NCBI RefSeq assembly: GCF_001423615.1
Contig: NZ_LMOU01000001.1
Coordinates: 210,742-274,741, forward strand
Direction: 5' to 3'
Length of the DNA: 64,000 nucleotides
Origin: Microbacterium sp. Leaf159
GTDB taxonomy: Bacteria > Actinomycetota > Actinomycetes > Actinomycetales > Microbacteriaceae
Shown here: piece after piece, positions 32,481 to 41,850 of the stretch
Position numbering within the stretch: position 1 is the first letter of the stretch
Layout: every line of letters begins with the position of its first letter
Made by a program: the position numbers and the translations under genes
Notes under the pieces: generated by a model
Told to the model about the DNA's origin: nothing
What the model saw: the letters and a program-made list of their open reading frames with translations, nothing else
Database searches by the model: none

Positions 32481-33254
32481 ATGTTCTCCCGGCCCGAATC
32501 GACCAACGCGATCGACAGCTCCGACCTGGTCATCGACCGCATCGGGCACAGCGGTGCGACCCGTGCGATCGACGGTGTGAGCTTCTCGCTCGCACCCGGC
32601 GAGCTCATCTGCGTCGCGGGGCCCACAGGGTCGGGCAAGTCCACGCTGGTCGCCGCTCTGGCCGGATCCACGGATCCGTCGGTGCGAGTCGTCGGAGGCA
32701 GCGCCCAGGTGTGCGGCGTCGACATCCGTCGTCCTGGGCGCAAGCACCGCCTGCTGACCTACCGCACCGGGTTCGTGCCGCAGGGCGCGGGGGCTGATCT
32801 GCCGCCGCAGCTCACGGTGAACGAAGTCATCGCCGAGCCGATCCTCATCCGCGAGAAGCGCGTCAACACCAAGGCACTGTCGATCAGGGTGGCGACGCTG
32901 CTCGACGAGCTGCACCTGCCGCTGGGCACCGCCGCGAAGTTCCCCTACGAGCTCAGCGCCGGCATGCGGCAGCGCGTCGCGATCGCGCGATCGTTCGTGC
33001 TCGAACCCCGCGTTCTCATCGCCGACGAGATCCTCGCGAACCTCGACCTCGAGGTTCGTCCCGTCGTCTTCGATGCGATCACCCGGCGCCGCAAGGAGCA
33101 GGGGATGGGTGCGCTGCTCGTCACCAACGACGCCGACTTCATCCGGGAGCTGAACGCCGAGACGCTCATGCTCCGCGGCGGTCACGTCGTCGCTCGCGGG
33201 GTGGGAAAAGACCTCCTGTGGGCGCCGAACGCGGAGGCGGATTCGCAGCACTGA
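32481..33254 (+). CDS. Stand-alone ABC transporter ATPase
   Basis: A 257-residue ABC ATPase. Walker A GPTGSGKST is near residues 47-55, the signature is LSAGMRQR near 160 and Walker B is VLIADEIL near 181. The usual catalytic Glu is present in DEIL, but the signature has SAGM rather than SGGQ and Walker B is followed by ANLD. No membrane partner is adjacent, so the transporter, if any, is encoded elsewhere. It resembles peptide-importer ATPases in overall layout. It sits between dnaG and tRNA-Asn. Confidence 0.8.
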   Translation: MFSRPESTNAIDSSDLVIDRIGHSGATRAIDGVSFSLAPGELICVAGPTGSGKSTLVAALAGSTDPSVRVVGGSAQVCGVDIRRPGRKHRLLTYRTGFVPQGAGADLPPQLTVNEVIAEPILIREKRVNTKALSIRVATLLDELHLPLGTAAKFPYELSAGMRQRVAIARSFVLEPRVLIADEILANLDLEVRPVVFDAITRRRKEQGMGALLVTNDADFIRELNAETLMLRGGHVVARGVGKDLLWAPNAEADSQH

Positions 33255-33316
33255 GGGTGCCCACGGGCGACACGCCCGATGTGCGGCCCGTGTCACGAGC
33301 ACGCTCCGGAGTTTGC

Positions 33317-33322
33317 TAGGAT
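33317..33322 (+). promoter_or_regulatory. Candidate -10 of the tRNA-Asn gene
   Basis: TAGGAT lies 29 bases before the mature 5' end of the tRNA, in the 97-base gap after the ABC ATPase. The distance allows a short 5' leader for RNase P removal. No clear -35 is seen. Confidence 0.4.
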
Positions 33323-33351
33323 TGACGAGTTGCCCGCGCAGCGGAGCACAT

Positions 33352-33427
33352 TCCTCGGTAGCTCAATTGGCAGAGCAGCCGGCTGTTAACCGGCAGGTTC
33401 TTGGTTCGAGTCCAAGCCGGGGAGCCA
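33352..33427 (+). tRNA. tRNA-Asn (GTT)
   Basis: A full cloverleaf folds by eye. The acceptor stem TCCTCGG pairs with CCGGGGA, the D stem is GCTC/GAGC, the anticodon stem GCCGG/CCGGC encloses CTGTTAA with anticodon GTT at 33385-33387, the variable loop is five bases, and the T arm CTTGG/CCAAG encloses TTCGAGT. The discriminator is G33424 and CCA (33425-33427) is encoded. Confidence 0.97.
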
Positions 33428-33430
33428 ATG

Positions 33431-33456
33431 AAAAGCCCCTCTTCGGAGGGGCTTTT
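33431..33456 (+). terminator. tRNA-Asn terminator with UUCG tetraloop
   Basis: AAAAGCCCCTC (33431-33441) pairs with GAGGGGCTTTT (33446-33456) around the stable tetraloop TTCG. The stem ends in a run of four T and is followed by pyrimidines. It lies three bases after the encoded CCA. Confidence 0.95.
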
Positions 33457-33518
33457 CCCTTTCCCTCAGTCCGACCGTGGCGACGGAACGCACCCTGCGT
33501 CGGGCGATCGCTTCCGCG

Positions 33519-33559
33519 TACGAAAGAAGGCCCCGTCGATGACGGGGCCTTCTTTCGTA
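33519..33559. terminator. Strong bidirectional terminator, 19-base-pair stem
   Basis: A perfect 19-base-pair stem (33519-33537 with 33541-33559) with loop GAT. It lies 11 bases past the stop of the minus-strand lipoprotein gene, and its minus-strand exit reads CCTTCTTTCG. It separates that gene from the plus-strand tRNA unit and can stop transcription from either side. Confidence 0.92.
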
Positions 33560-33570
33560 TCAGCGTCGGA

Positions 33571-34086
33571 TCAGCGTGCTGCGCCCTGGAGCGAGCCCGT
33601 GGTCTGACCGGCCGGGTCCGAGATGACACACTGCACGATGCGGTCGTTCAGCTCGTCCCAGGTCTGCTGGGTCGGCGTGATCGGGTAGACCTCGAGCACG
33701 GAGTCGTTGAACGCGATTCCGACGAAGCTCGTGTAGGCATCGCCGATGCACTCCTGCGAGGCTGCGTCGACGCTCTCCTCGGAGAACTCGCCGTCGTCCA
33801 TGGTGATCTCGTAGTAGACCTCTTCGTCGTGCGGCTGGTCGCACGGGACGACGTCCGCGTCCTCGATCAGGCCGGTGGCGCTGGCCATCTTGCAGTCGCC
33901 CAGCTTGAGCGCGAAGATGTCGATGTTCGAGCTTTCGGTGACCTGCCCGGTGTCCTCGTCGCGGTCGGCATCGCCCGAACCGCCACCCAGGATCCCGTTC
34001 AGCGCGCTACATCCGGTCAGTGCGACCGACAGCGCCACAGCAGAACCTGCAAGCGCCAGTGCGCGTCGCGTGCGCAGTTTCATCAT
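33571..34086 (-). CDS. Septum-formation family lipoprotein
   Basis: A 171-residue secreted lipoprotein. The signal peptide has a twin-Lys/Arg start (MMKLRTRR), a hydrophobic core and lipobox ALTG-C near residue 26. The mature part has the spaced Cys pattern of the Septum_form domain (LGDCK, VPCDQPH, QECIG, VQCVI), which suggests two disulfides. Role is unclear beyond family links to septation. GGGAGGGG precedes two tandem ATGs (34086 and 34083); either may be used. A longer frame upstream would bury the signal peptide and is rejected. Confidence 0.8.
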   Translation of the reverse strand: MMKLRTRRALALAGSAVALSVALTGCSALNGILGGGSGDADRDEDTGQVTESSNIDIFALKLGDCKMASATGLIEDADVVPCDQPHDEEVYYEITMDDGEFSEESVDAASQECIGDAYTSFVGIAFNDSVLEVYPITPTQQTWDELNDRIVQCVISDPAGQTTGSLQGAAR

Positions 34087-34206
34087 GATTTCCCCTCCCA
34101 GAGCCTCTTGGTGCGTGGTATGTCGAAATACCACCTCAAGCACGCTATCCGGCTCGGAGTCTGTGATGCAACTCCGAGAAGGCTTTGATTGGGCTGAAAG
34201 GTAAGG

Positions 34207-34773
34207 TCAGCCTTCCAAGTCATCGACTCCGGGCATCCAGCTGGCGCCGGCCTTGCCCCAACCGCGCTTCTTCGCGATCTTCTGAACCGTCTTCCAATCG
34301 CCGTCCGAGAGTCGGTCGATGTAGAGGATGCCGTCGAGGTGATCGAACTCGTGCTGCATGATCCGCGCACGCCAGCCGTCGACCGCGATCTCGACCGGCG
34401 CACCGTCGAGATCCACACCCGTGACGCGCACCCGCTCGGAGCGGCGCAGAGGGAAACGCTCGCCCGGGAAGGAGAGGCAGCCTTCCGACTCGAGGTCGTC
34501 GTCCGGCTCGCCCGGTTCCAGCGGAACCATCCAGAGCTCGGGGTTGATGATGACGCCGCGCCACGGCTGGTCGTCATCGTCGACGTAGGCATACGTGTAG
34601 AGGCGCAGCGGCACACCGACCTGGGGCGCCGCCAGACCGACACCGGGAGCCGTGTCCATGGTCTCGAACATGTCGGCCACGAGAGTGCGGATGTCGTCGG
34701 AGATCTCCTCGACGACGGAAGCGGGGGAGTGCAGGACGGGATCGCCCATGATGCGAATAGGAAGAACAGCCAC
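34207..34773 (-). CDS. def: Peptide deformylase
   Basis: A 188-residue metalloenzyme that removes the formyl group from new proteins. All three motifs are present: GVGLAAPQVG near residues 45-54, EGCLSFPG near 97 and QHEFDHLDG near 139. The C-terminus ends in a Trp/Lys-rich extension common in actinobacterial forms. The GTG start lies six bases after a TAGGGT hexamer, so the transcript may be leaderless. Confidence 0.96.
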   Translation of the reverse strand: MAVLPIRIMGDPVLHSPASVVEEISDDIRTLVADMFETMDTAPGVGLAAPQVGVPLRLYTYAYVDDDDQPWRGVIINPELWMVPLEPGEPDDDLESEGCLSFPGERFPLRRSERVRVTGVDLDGAPVEIAVDGWRARIMQHEFDHLDGILYIDRLSDGDWKTVQKIAKKRGWGKAGASWMPGVDDLEG

Positions 34774-34779
34774 GCCATA

Positions 34780-34810
34780 ACCCTACTCGGCGCATATCGC
34801 CGGGTAGGGT
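34780..34810. promoter_or_regulatory. Mirrored leaderless promoters of def and the DMT gene
   Basis: The 43 bases between the two GTG starts hold two TAGGGT hexamers, one per strand. The minus-strand copy is at 34785-34780 and the plus-strand copy at 34805-34810. Each stands exactly six bases before its GTG. The two -10 elements are about 20 bases apart, so RNA polymerase footprints would clash and the genes may exclude each other. Confidence 0.55.
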
Positions 34811-34816
34811 CGTAGG

Positions 34817-35833
34817 GTGAGCATCTCCGTATGGACAGCTGGGGCGGAAGACGTCACCGACCAGCTGGTAGGCGCGTTCCAGAACCCGGGACTGCTCCTC
34901 GGCATCCCCCTCGCACTCGCGGGTGCGGTCTTCATGTCGCTCGGCGCTCAGTACCAGCACCGCGGCGTCGAGAAGATGGAACGGCTGAGCGGTGCGGACG
35001 GAGCATCGGGTCTGTCGATGGCTCAGGTGCGCGGGCTGCTGACGAGGCCCTCCTGGCTCGTGGGCACTTTGATGCTGGGCCTTGCCATCGTCTGTCAGCT
35101 CGCAGCTCTGACCGTCGCGCCTCTGATCGTCGTGCAGCCGCTCGGTGCGATCGCGCTGGTCATCACCACACTGCTCAACGCCCGCATCTCGGGGCATTCA
35201 CCGACCAAGCAGTCCATCACGGCGATCATCTGCTGCGTCGGAGGGATCTTCCTCTTCGTCTTCTTCGCGGCGATATTCGCCACCGAGAAGGACGTCACAG
35301 ACACCGAGCTGTTCACGATCCTCGCGATCCTGCTCGTCGTGATCATCATCCTCGGCGCCTGCTGGCTCGTGCTCCGTCACCGGATGCGCGCGCTCTTCTA
35401 CATCGTCGGCGCCGGAATCCTCTACGGCTTCGTCGCGACACTCGCGAAGGTCGTGATCAAGCGCGTCCAGGCCGGTGACTTCGAGTGGATCACGCTCGTA
35501 TGCGTGATCGCACTGATCGCCGCAAGCGCAGTCGGCGCCTACTTCGTGCAGACAGCGTACAGTTCTGGTCCGCCCGACCTCGTCATCGCCGGGCTCACCG
35601 TCGTTGACCCGCTGGTCGCCGTGCTGATCGGCATGGTCGTGCTCGGTGAGGCCGCCGCCGCGCCGCCGTGGGTTCTCGTGATCTTCGGCATCGCCGGCGC
35701 GATCGCCGTGTGGGGCGTCGTCGGACTGGCTCGATATCACCCGCAGGTGCTGAGCGACAGCCAGGACCTCGGCATCACCCGCGGAAGCGACGAGCATGCG
35801 AAAGGCCCCGAGGCGAAGAACCCCGAGGCCTGA
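34817..35833 (+). CDS. DMT-superfamily (EamA/NIPA-like) membrane transporter
   Basis: A 338-residue membrane protein with about nine to ten spans. The PLGAIALVITTLLNARI stretch near residue 110 and the C-terminal half VVDPLVAVLIGMVVLGE near 265 are typical of drug/metabolite and NIPA-like magnesium transporters. Substrate is unknown. The hydrophilic tail is rich in Lys, Glu and Pro. The GTG start is placed by the -10 six bases upstream. It converges with pgl, with only 10 bases between the stops. Confidence 0.85.
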   Translation: MSISVWTAGAEDVTDQLVGAFQNPGLLLGIPLALAGAVFMSLGAQYQHRGVEKMERLSGADGASGLSMAQVRGLLTRPSWLVGTLMLGLAIVCQLAALTVAPLIVVQPLGAIALVITTLLNARISGHSPTKQSITAIICCVGGIFLFVFFAAIFATEKDVTDTELFTILAILLVVIIILGACWLVLRHRMRALFYIVGAGILYGFVATLAKVVIKRVQAGDFEWITLVCVIALIAASAVGAYFVQTAYSSGPPDLVIAGLTVVDPLVAVLIGMVVLGEAAAAPPWVLVIFGIAGAIAVWGVVGLARYHPQVLSDSQDLGITRGSDEHAKGPEAKNPEA

Positions 35834-35843
35834 TCACATCGGC

Positions 35844-36629
35844 TCAATAGGCCGGATCGATGAGATCCGGTGAGACCTCCGAGGCTGCGGCCTCGTCGAC
35901 GAAGAACACCGTGCGCTTGCGCCCCTTGGCGCCCGCTGCCGGAACATTCGTGTAGCTGGCCCCGGCGAGAGCCAGACCCAGAGCTGACGCCTTGTCGGCG
36001 CCGGTGAGCACGAGCCAGACGCGCTTGGACGCGTTGAGCACCGGGCGGGTCAGCGTCACACGCTCCGGCGGGGGCTTGGGGGAGTCGCGCACGGGCAGTG
36101 CCGCGGCATCCGTCACGGTGACCTCGATGCGATCGGGGAACAGCGACGCGATATGGCCGTCGGGACCGACACCGAGGAAGCACACGGCGAACGAGGGCCA
36201 CGGATGCTCGTCGGTGCCGAACTTCGCGAGCTCAGCGGCATAGGCCTCGGCGGCCTCGTCGAGGGTCAGTCCCTCGCCCGCGGCCGCGACCTCGTGCACG
36301 TTCTCTGCGGGGACGGGGATGTGGTCGAGCAGAGCCTCCCGGGACTGCAGCGCGTTGCGATCGGCATCGTCAGGAGCGACGAACCGCTCGTCGCCCCACC
36401 AGAAGTGAACGAGCGACCAGTCGATCTGCGACGAGCGCGGGTCGTCGCGCGTGGCGCGCAGGACCGCACCACCCATCGAGCCGCCCGTGAGGGCGACGTG
36501 GGCGATGCGGCCGTTGCGCGTGCGCGCGCGAAGACGTGTCAGGAATCTGTCGGCCACCCTCACGGCGAGTGCTGCGGGGGTGGATTCGACCACGACCCGC
36601 TTCTCTGCGGACGCTGTCTGCGACGACAT
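35844..36629 (-). CDS. pgl: 6-phosphogluconolactonase
   Basis: A 261-residue lactonase of the oxidative pentose phosphate pathway, converting 6-phosphogluconolactone to 6-phosphogluconate. It shows ALTGGSMG near residue 45, FWWGDERFV near 76 and the GVGPDGHIASLFP motif near 145 with the catalytic His. Two tandem ATGs (36632, 36629) overlap the opcA stop. I used 36629 because AGGAG is better spaced from it. It is the last gene of the operon. Confidence 0.95.
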   Translation of the reverse strand: MSSQTASAEKRVVVESTPAALAVRVADRFLTRLRARTRNGRIAHVALTGGSMGGAVLRATRDDPRSSQIDWSLVHFWWGDERFVAPDDADRNALQSREALLDHIPVPAENVHEVAAAGEGLTLDEAAEAYAAELAKFGTDEHPWPSFAVCFLGVGPDGHIASLFPDRIEVTVTDAAALPVRDSPKPPPERVTLTRPVLNASKRVWLVLTGADKASALGLALAGASYTNVPAAGAKGRKRTVFFVDEAAASEVSPDLIDPAY

Positions 36630-37564
36630 CATTCTCCTGTCTCGGGCGGACCCAGCTTCTCCCAGCCCTCGGTGATCACTCGACCGTACAGGACGTCGGG
36701 GTCGAGGCGACGCAGCTCCTCGGCGAGGCACTCGCGCAGAGTGCGGCGGGGGAGGTGCAGATCGTGGTCGGGCTGATCCGGCTGCGTCAGCACCGCGACT
36801 CCCGGCGTCGGACGCTCGAGCAGGATGTCGCCCGAGGCGCGGTGGAGCCGCACGGACTTGATGCCCTCCTGCCAGTGCTCCGGGTCTTCGTACGACCAGG
36901 TGACGGGGATCTCGAGCGCCATCTGCAACCAGGCGGCGAGCAGCGCGGTCGACGGCGAGGCGGAGCCGCCTCGCACCTCGACGGCGGCGACCTCTTCGAA
37001 CGGCGGCTGGTCGAGCACGGCGGCGAGCTGCTCGCGCCAGTGCGTGAGGCGCGTCCACGCGAGGTCGGTGTCGCCGGGAGCATGTGTCTCGCCGAGCAGG
37101 GCGAGGCGGTCACGCACGTCCGGCGCGGTGGCCGCATCCGTGATGCGCCGCTGGGCGATCTTGCCGAGGGGCGACGTGGCGGGCGAGGTCGGTGCCTCTT
37201 CCGGCCACCAGGCGACCACCGGTGCATCGGGCAGGAGAAGACCCGTGACCAGGCTCTCCTCGTTGCTGGCGGCGTCTCCGTAGGCGTGGAGCACGACGAC
37301 CTCGGAGGCGCCGGCGTCACCGCCGACGCGGATCTGCGCGTCGAGGCGCGACTCGCCCTCACCCGTGGTGAGAACGATCACGCGCATCGGGTGCTCGCGA
37401 GAAGCATCGTTGGCCGCATCGATCGCAGCCTCGGCGACGCCATTGCGTGCCGAGATGATCAGCGTGAGCACGCGGCCGAGGGCGACGGCGCCGCCCTCTT
37501 CGCGGACCTTGACCAGCTGCTTGGCGACCTGGCTGACCGTCGTGTCGGGAAGGTCAATGATCAC
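36629..37564 (-). CDS. opcA: Glucose-6-phosphate dehydrogenase assembly protein OpcA
   Basis: A 311-residue OpcA, the actinobacterial and cyanobacterial partner that promotes assembly and redox control of glucose-6-phosphate dehydrogenase. The family-typical WWPEEAP segment is near residue 120 and WTRLTHWREQLA near 170. It lies directly after zwf with an ATGA overlap, the usual context for this protein. Confidence 0.94.
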   Translation of the reverse strand: MIIDLPDTTVSQVAKQLVKVREEGGAVALGRVLTLIISARNGVAEAAIDAANDASREHPMRVIVLTTGEGESRLDAQIRVGGDAGASEVVVLHAYGDAASNEESLVTGLLLPDAPVVAWWPEEAPTSPATSPLGKIAQRRITDAATAPDVRDRLALLGETHAPGDTDLAWTRLTHWREQLAAVLDQPPFEEVAAVEVRGGSASPSTALLAAWLQMALEIPVTWSYEDPEHWQEGIKSVRLHRASGDILLERPTPGVAVLTQPDQPDHDLHLPRRTLRECLAEELRRLDPDVLYGRVITEGWEKLGPPETGE

Positions 37565-39111
37565 GGGCGTCTCCAGACTCGTCCATCACGGGCAAGGAGG
37601 TCGTCGGCGGATGCCGGACCCCACGAGCCGGGTGCGTACTGATCGACCGGACCGCCGACGGCAGCCCAGTACTTCTCCACCGGGTCGAGGATCTTCCAGG
37701 AGAGCTCGACCTCTTCGTGGCGCGGGAACAGCGGCGGGTCGCCGAGCAGGACATCGAGGATGAGTCGCTCGTAGGCCTCGGGGCTCGCCTCGGTGAACGC
37801 GTGGCCGTAGCCGAAGTCCATCGTGACGTCGCGCACGTTCGTTCCGTTGCCCGGGACCTTGGATCCGAAGCGGATCGTGACGCCCTCGTCGGGCTGCACG
37901 CGGATCACGAGGGCGTTCTGGCCCAGCTCCGACGTGTTCGAGCGACCGAAGAGGTGCTCGGGCGCCTTCTTGAAGACGACGGCGACCTCGGTGACACGGC
38001 GTCCGAGGCGCTTGCCGGTGCGCAGGTAGAACGGCACGCCGGACCAGCGGCGGGTGTCGATCTCGAGCTTGATCGCGGCATACGTCTCGGTCGCGGACTC
38101 CGGGTTCATGCCGTCTTCGTCGAGGAAGCCAGTGACCTGCTCGCCGCCCTGCCATCCGCCGGCGTACTGGCCACGGGCGGTCGCGAGGGAGAGATCGTCG
38201 GGCACGTGCACCGCAGCGAGGACCTTCTCCTTCTCAGCGCGGAGGTGCTCGGCCGAAAGGCTGATCGGCTCTTCCATCGCGGTGAGCGCCAGCAGCTGCA
38301 GCAGGTGGTTCTGGATGACGTCGCGAGCGGCGCCGACACCGTCGTAGTATCCCGCACGGCCACCGACGCCGATGTCCTCGGCCATCGTGATCTGCACGTG
38401 GTCGACGTAGTTGCGGTTCCAGATCGGCTCGTACAGCTCGTTCGCGAAGCGCAGCGCCAGGATGTTCTGGACCGTCTCCTTGCCGAGGTAGTGGTCGATG
38501 CGGAAGATCGAGTCCGCCGAGAACGCGACTTCGAGGGCGGCGTTGAGCTCGCGCGCGGATTCGAGGTCGTGCCCGAACGGCTTCTCGATGACGACGCGAC
38601 GCCAGCGCTCGTCGTCATCGTCGTTCTCGCCGACGAGACCCGAGTCCTTGAGCTGCTTCGCGACCAGCGGGAAGTCCTTCGGCGGGATCGACAGGTAGAA
38701 CGCGTGGTTCCCCATCGTGCCGCGCTCGACGTCGAGCTGGTCGACCGTCTCGCGGAGCTTGCGGAAGGAATCGGGGTTGTCGAACTCGCCCGAGACGAAC
38801 CGGATGCCCTGGAGGAGCTGCGCCCACGTCTCCTCACGGAACGGAGTGCGCGCATGCTGCTTGACGGCGTCGTAGACGACCTGAGCGAAATCCTGGTCCT
38901 CCCAGTCCCGACGGGCGAAGCCGACGAGAGCGAATCCGGGCGGCAGGAGTCCGCGGTTGGCGAGGTCGTAGACCGCGGGCATGAGCTTCTTGCGTGACAG
39001 GTCTCCGGTCACGCCGAAGATCACGAGGGCGCTGGGCCCCGCGATCCGGTTGAGACGGCGATCATCGGGGTCACGCAGCGGGTTGTGCCCGCGCGAGATG
39101 GGAACAGACAT
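37561..39111 (-). CDS. zwf: Glucose-6-phosphate 1-dehydrogenase
   Basis: A 516-residue NADP-linked dehydrogenase, first step of the oxidative pentose phosphate pathway. The coenzyme-binding motif IFGVTGDLSRKKL is near residue 31, VIEKPFGHDL near 173 and the substrate-binding RIDHYLGKE near 200. A 22-base gap separates it from pgi; the stop overlaps opcA. Confidence 0.97.
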   Translation of the reverse strand: MSVPISRGHNPLRDPDDRRLNRIAGPSALVIFGVTGDLSRKKLMPAVYDLANRGLLPPGFALVGFARRDWEDQDFAQVVYDAVKQHARTPFREETWAQLLQGIRFVSGEFDNPDSFRKLRETVDQLDVERGTMGNHAFYLSIPPKDFPLVAKQLKDSGLVGENDDDDERWRRVVIEKPFGHDLESARELNAALEVAFSADSIFRIDHYLGKETVQNILALRFANELYEPIWNRNYVDHVQITMAEDIGVGGRAGYYDGVGAARDVIQNHLLQLLALTAMEEPISLSAEHLRAEKEKVLAAVHVPDDLSLATARGQYAGGWQGGEQVTGFLDEDGMNPESATETYAAIKLEIDTRRWSGVPFYLRTGKRLGRRVTEVAVVFKKAPEHLFGRSNTSELGQNALVIRVQPDEGVTIRFGSKVPGNGTNVRDVTMDFGYGHAFTEASPEAYERLILDVLLGDPPLFPRHEEVELSWKILDPVEKYWAAVGGPVDQYAPGSWGPASADDLLARDGRVWRRP

Positions 39112-39133
39112 CGGTGGGGGATTCTCCTGGCTG

Positions 39134-40741
39134 TTACTTCTGTGCTGCTTCGAAGAGGGTGAGGACGTCGGCCGACGAATCGGTGATCGTCAGGGAGACG
39201 ACCGGACGGCCGTGCTCGGCGAGGACACCGGCATCGCCGGCGGCCTGCGCTTCGATGAGCTGCCCGAACGTGAAGGGCCTCTCGGGGATCTCGAGATCGA
39301 CCTCGGTGCGCTCCAGGATCTGCAGGAACACTCCCTGAGCGGGCCCGCCCTTGTGATACTGACCCGTGGAGTGCAGGAAGCGCGGTCCCCATCCGAACGT
39401 CGTGGGGCGACCGGAATCGGCGGCCACGAGCTCGCGGAGGCCCTGCAGCTGCGGGACGTCGAGTCGGTTCACGTAGGCCTGGATCGAGACGTAGCCGTCT
39501 GCCGGCAGCTGAGCCCAGAGCGCATCGAGCACGCCTTCGACTGTGCCGGATGCCGCGAGAGCGGGATCGGACACGCGCACCTCGACGCCGTTCTCGACGA
39601 ACGCGGGAGCGGTCGGCTCGGGACGTGCGTCGAGCAGACCACGGGCCGCCACCTTGGCGGACTCGACGTCGGGCTGGTCGAAGGGGTTGATGCCGAGCAG
39701 GTAGCCCGCGATCGCTGTGGCGTACTCCCACACGACGAGCTGAGCGCCCAGCGATCCGCTGACCAGGATCTCGCCCTCGTGCCGCTCGCGGAGGTGGAAC
39801 TCGTTGGCGTCGTCGACCAGACGCACGATCTGCAGGTCCGACGGCTTCGAGTCGAGCTCCGGCGACACAGGAAGGAGGACGACAGGCAGGATGCCGGTGC
39901 TGTCCTTGCCCGTGGACTCGGCGATGAGCTGCTCGATCCAGTCGGGCAGGCCGTTGATGTGCGTGCCGTCGGTGATCAGGCCCAGCTTGTCGCGGCGCGG
40001 CGACGTGGCGGAGATCGCGGCAGCGAGCCGCAGCGCCGGGTTGTCTGCGGAGTCGATCGCGACCTCGAGAAGCGAGGCGTCGGCCTCGTTCAGGAGTTCG
40101 TCGATGTCGGCTCCGGCGAGCCCGGACGGGACGAGGCCGAAGGCGGTGAGCGCCGAGTAGCGCCCTCCGACGTTCGGGTCCGCGTTGAACACGCGGTACC
40201 CCGCCTCGCGAGCCGAGACGTCGAGCGGCGAACCGGGGTCGGTGACGACGATGATGCGCTCGACCGGATCGATGCCCACGTCGCGGAATGCGGCTTCGAA
40301 CGTGCGGCGCTGCGAGTCGGTCTCCACCGTGGAGCCGGACTTCGACGACACCACGAGCACGGTGCCCTCGAGACCGTCGTCCAGTGCGGCGAGCACCTGG
40401 CTCGGAGCGGTGGAGTCGAGGATCGTGAGCGGGACGCCCGCGGTCTGGGCGATGACCTCGGGTGCGAGCGACGATCCGCCCATGCCGGCGAGCACGACTC
40501 GAGTCACACCCTTCGCATGGAGATCCGCGCGAAGCGCCGCGATCTCGGCGACCAGTGGGCGCGAGACCGAGACCGCCTCGATCCATCCGAGGCGGATCGA
40601 GGCCTCGGACTCGGCTGCCGCACCCCAGAGGGTTGCATCTCCGCCGGTGAGGCGGGAGGCGATGAGGTCGTGGACGAGAGCGGGGACCGTCTCGTCGATC
40701 GCGACCCGAGCCGCGCCCGAGGCGTGGATCGCGAATGTCAT
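39134..40741 (-). CDS. pgi: Glucose-6-phosphate isomerase
   Basis: A 535-residue isomerase linking glycolysis and the pentose phosphate pathway. It has two sugar isomerase domains with [14 protein letters not shown] near residue 82 and [10 protein letters not shown] near 132. It is of the divergent actinobacterial form found inside this operon and lacks the exact classical PGI signatures. The ATG overlaps the tal stop as ATGA; the open frame that continues upstream in this phase is out of frame with tal and is not coding. Confidence 0.93.
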   Translation of the reverse strand: MTFAIHASGAARVAIDETVPALVHDLIASRLTGGDATLWGAAAESEASIRLGWIEAVSVSRPLVAEIAALRADLHAKGVTRVVLAGMGGSSLAPEVIAQTAGVPLTILDSTAPSQVLAALDDGLEGTVLVVSSKSGSTVETDSQRRTFEAAFRDVGIDPVERIIVVTDPGSPLDVSAREAGYRVFNADPNVGGRYSALTAFGLVPSGLAGADIDELLNEADASLLEVAIDSADNPALRLAAAISATSPRRDKLGLITDGTHINGLPDWIEQLIAESTGKDSTGILPVVLLPVSPELDSKPSDLQIVRLVDDANEFHLRERHEGEILVSGSLGAQLVVWEYATAIAGYLLGINPFDQPDVESAKVAARGLLDARPEPTAPAFVENGVEVRVSDPALAASGTVEGVLDALWAQLPADGYVSIQAYVNRLDVPQLQGLRELVAADSGRPTTFGWGPRFLHSTGQYHKGGPAQGVFLQILERTEVDLEIPERPFTFGQLIEAQAAGDAGVLAEHGRPVVSLTITDSSADVLTLFEAAQK

Positions 40742-41850
40742 CGCTGCGCCTCGAGGCCCTCTGCCACCTGCGTGAGCAGGTCGTGCCAGGAGTCGATGAA
40801 CTTGGCGACGCCCTCGTCCTCGAGCACCTGGGTCACGTCCGTGAAGTCGATTCCGAGGTCGGCGATGCCGGCGAAGACGGCGCGGGCCTCTTCGTAGCCA
40901 CCCGTGATGGTGTCGCCCGTGACCACGCCGTGGTCGAAGGTCGCCTCGAGCGTCTTCTCGGGCATCGTGTTGACGACATCCTTTGCGACGAGCTCGGTGA
41001 CGTAGAGGGTGTCGGGCAGCGCCGGGTCCTTGACGCCGGTCGATGCCCAGAGCGGACGCTGGGCGTTCGCGCCGGACGAGATCAGGTCCTGAGCACGCTT
41101 CTCGGCGAACTTCTGCTCGAAGAGCTCGTAGGCGAGGCGTGCGTTGGCGAGCCCTGCCTTGCTCTTGAGCGCCTCGGCCTGGTCGGTGCCGATCGCGGAG
41201 AGACGCTTGTCGGTCTCGGTGTCGACGCGCGACACGAAGAACGAGGCGACCGAGTGGATGCTCGACAGGTCGATGTCGGCGCTGTGCGCGCGCTCGAGAC
41301 CGGCGAGGTAGGCGTCGATGACCTCGGCGTAGCGCTCGAGGCTGAAGATCAGGGTCACGTTGACGCTGATGCCGGATGCGATCGCCTCGGTGATGGCCGG
41401 GAGTCCTGCCTTCGTCGCGGGGATCTTGACGAGGAGGTTCGGACGGTCGACCTTGGCCCAGAGCTGCTTGGCCTGAGCGACGGTGCCCTCGGTGTCGTGC
41501 GCGAGGTCGGGGGAGACCTCGATCGAGACGCGGCCGTCGACGTGGCCGGAGGCCTCCCAGACGGGGCGGAAGACGTCGAGCGCTGCAGCGACGTCCTGCG
41601 TGGTCGCGGCGAACACGGCCTCTTCCGCCGTCGCGCCCGACGCTGCGAGCTCGGTGACCTGAGCGTCGTACGACGTGTTGTTCTTGTCGGTGATCGCGTT
41701 CGCGAAGATCGTCGGGTTGGTGGTGACGCCGACGACGTTGCGGGTCTCGATCAGCTCGGCCAGGTTGCCGGAGGAGATGCGGGTGCGCGACAGGTCGTCG
41801 AGCCAGATGCTGACACCGGCTGCTGCGAGGTCTGCGGTGGGGGTGCTCAT
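40738..41850 (-). CDS. tal: Transaldolase
   Basis: A 370-residue transaldolase of the long (type 2) class. The N-terminal signature VTTNPTIF is near residue 42 and the Schiff-base Lys lies in [11 protein letters not shown] near 140. [15 protein letters not shown] follows near 200. It transfers dihydroxyacetone units between sugar phosphates. AAGGAGAACGC precedes the ATG, which overlaps the tkt stop as ATGA. Confidence 0.96.
   Translation of the reverse strand: MSTPTADLAAAGVSIWLDDLSRTRISSGNLAELIETRNVVGVTTNPTIFANAITDKNNTSYDAQVTELAASGATAEEAVFAATTQDVAAALDVFRPVWEASGHVDGRVSIEVSPDLAHDTEGTVAQAKQLWAKVDRPNLLVKIPATKAGLPAITEAIASGISVNVTLIFSLERYAEVIDAYLAGLERAHSADIDLSSIHSVASFFVSRVDTETDKRLSAIGTDQAEALKSKAGLANARLAYELFEQKFAEKRAQDLISSGANAQRPLWASTGVKDPALPDTLYVTELVAKDVVNTMPEKTLEATFDHGVVTGDTITGGYEEARAVFAGIADLGIDFTDVTQVLEDEGVAKFIDSWHDLLTQVAEGLEAQR

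Noticed and set aside
30537..33302. A 921-codon antisense frame opposite dnaG and the ABC ATPase
   Set aside because: Typical high-GC shadow frame with no recognisable domain; the plus strand carries clear DnaG and ABC motifs.
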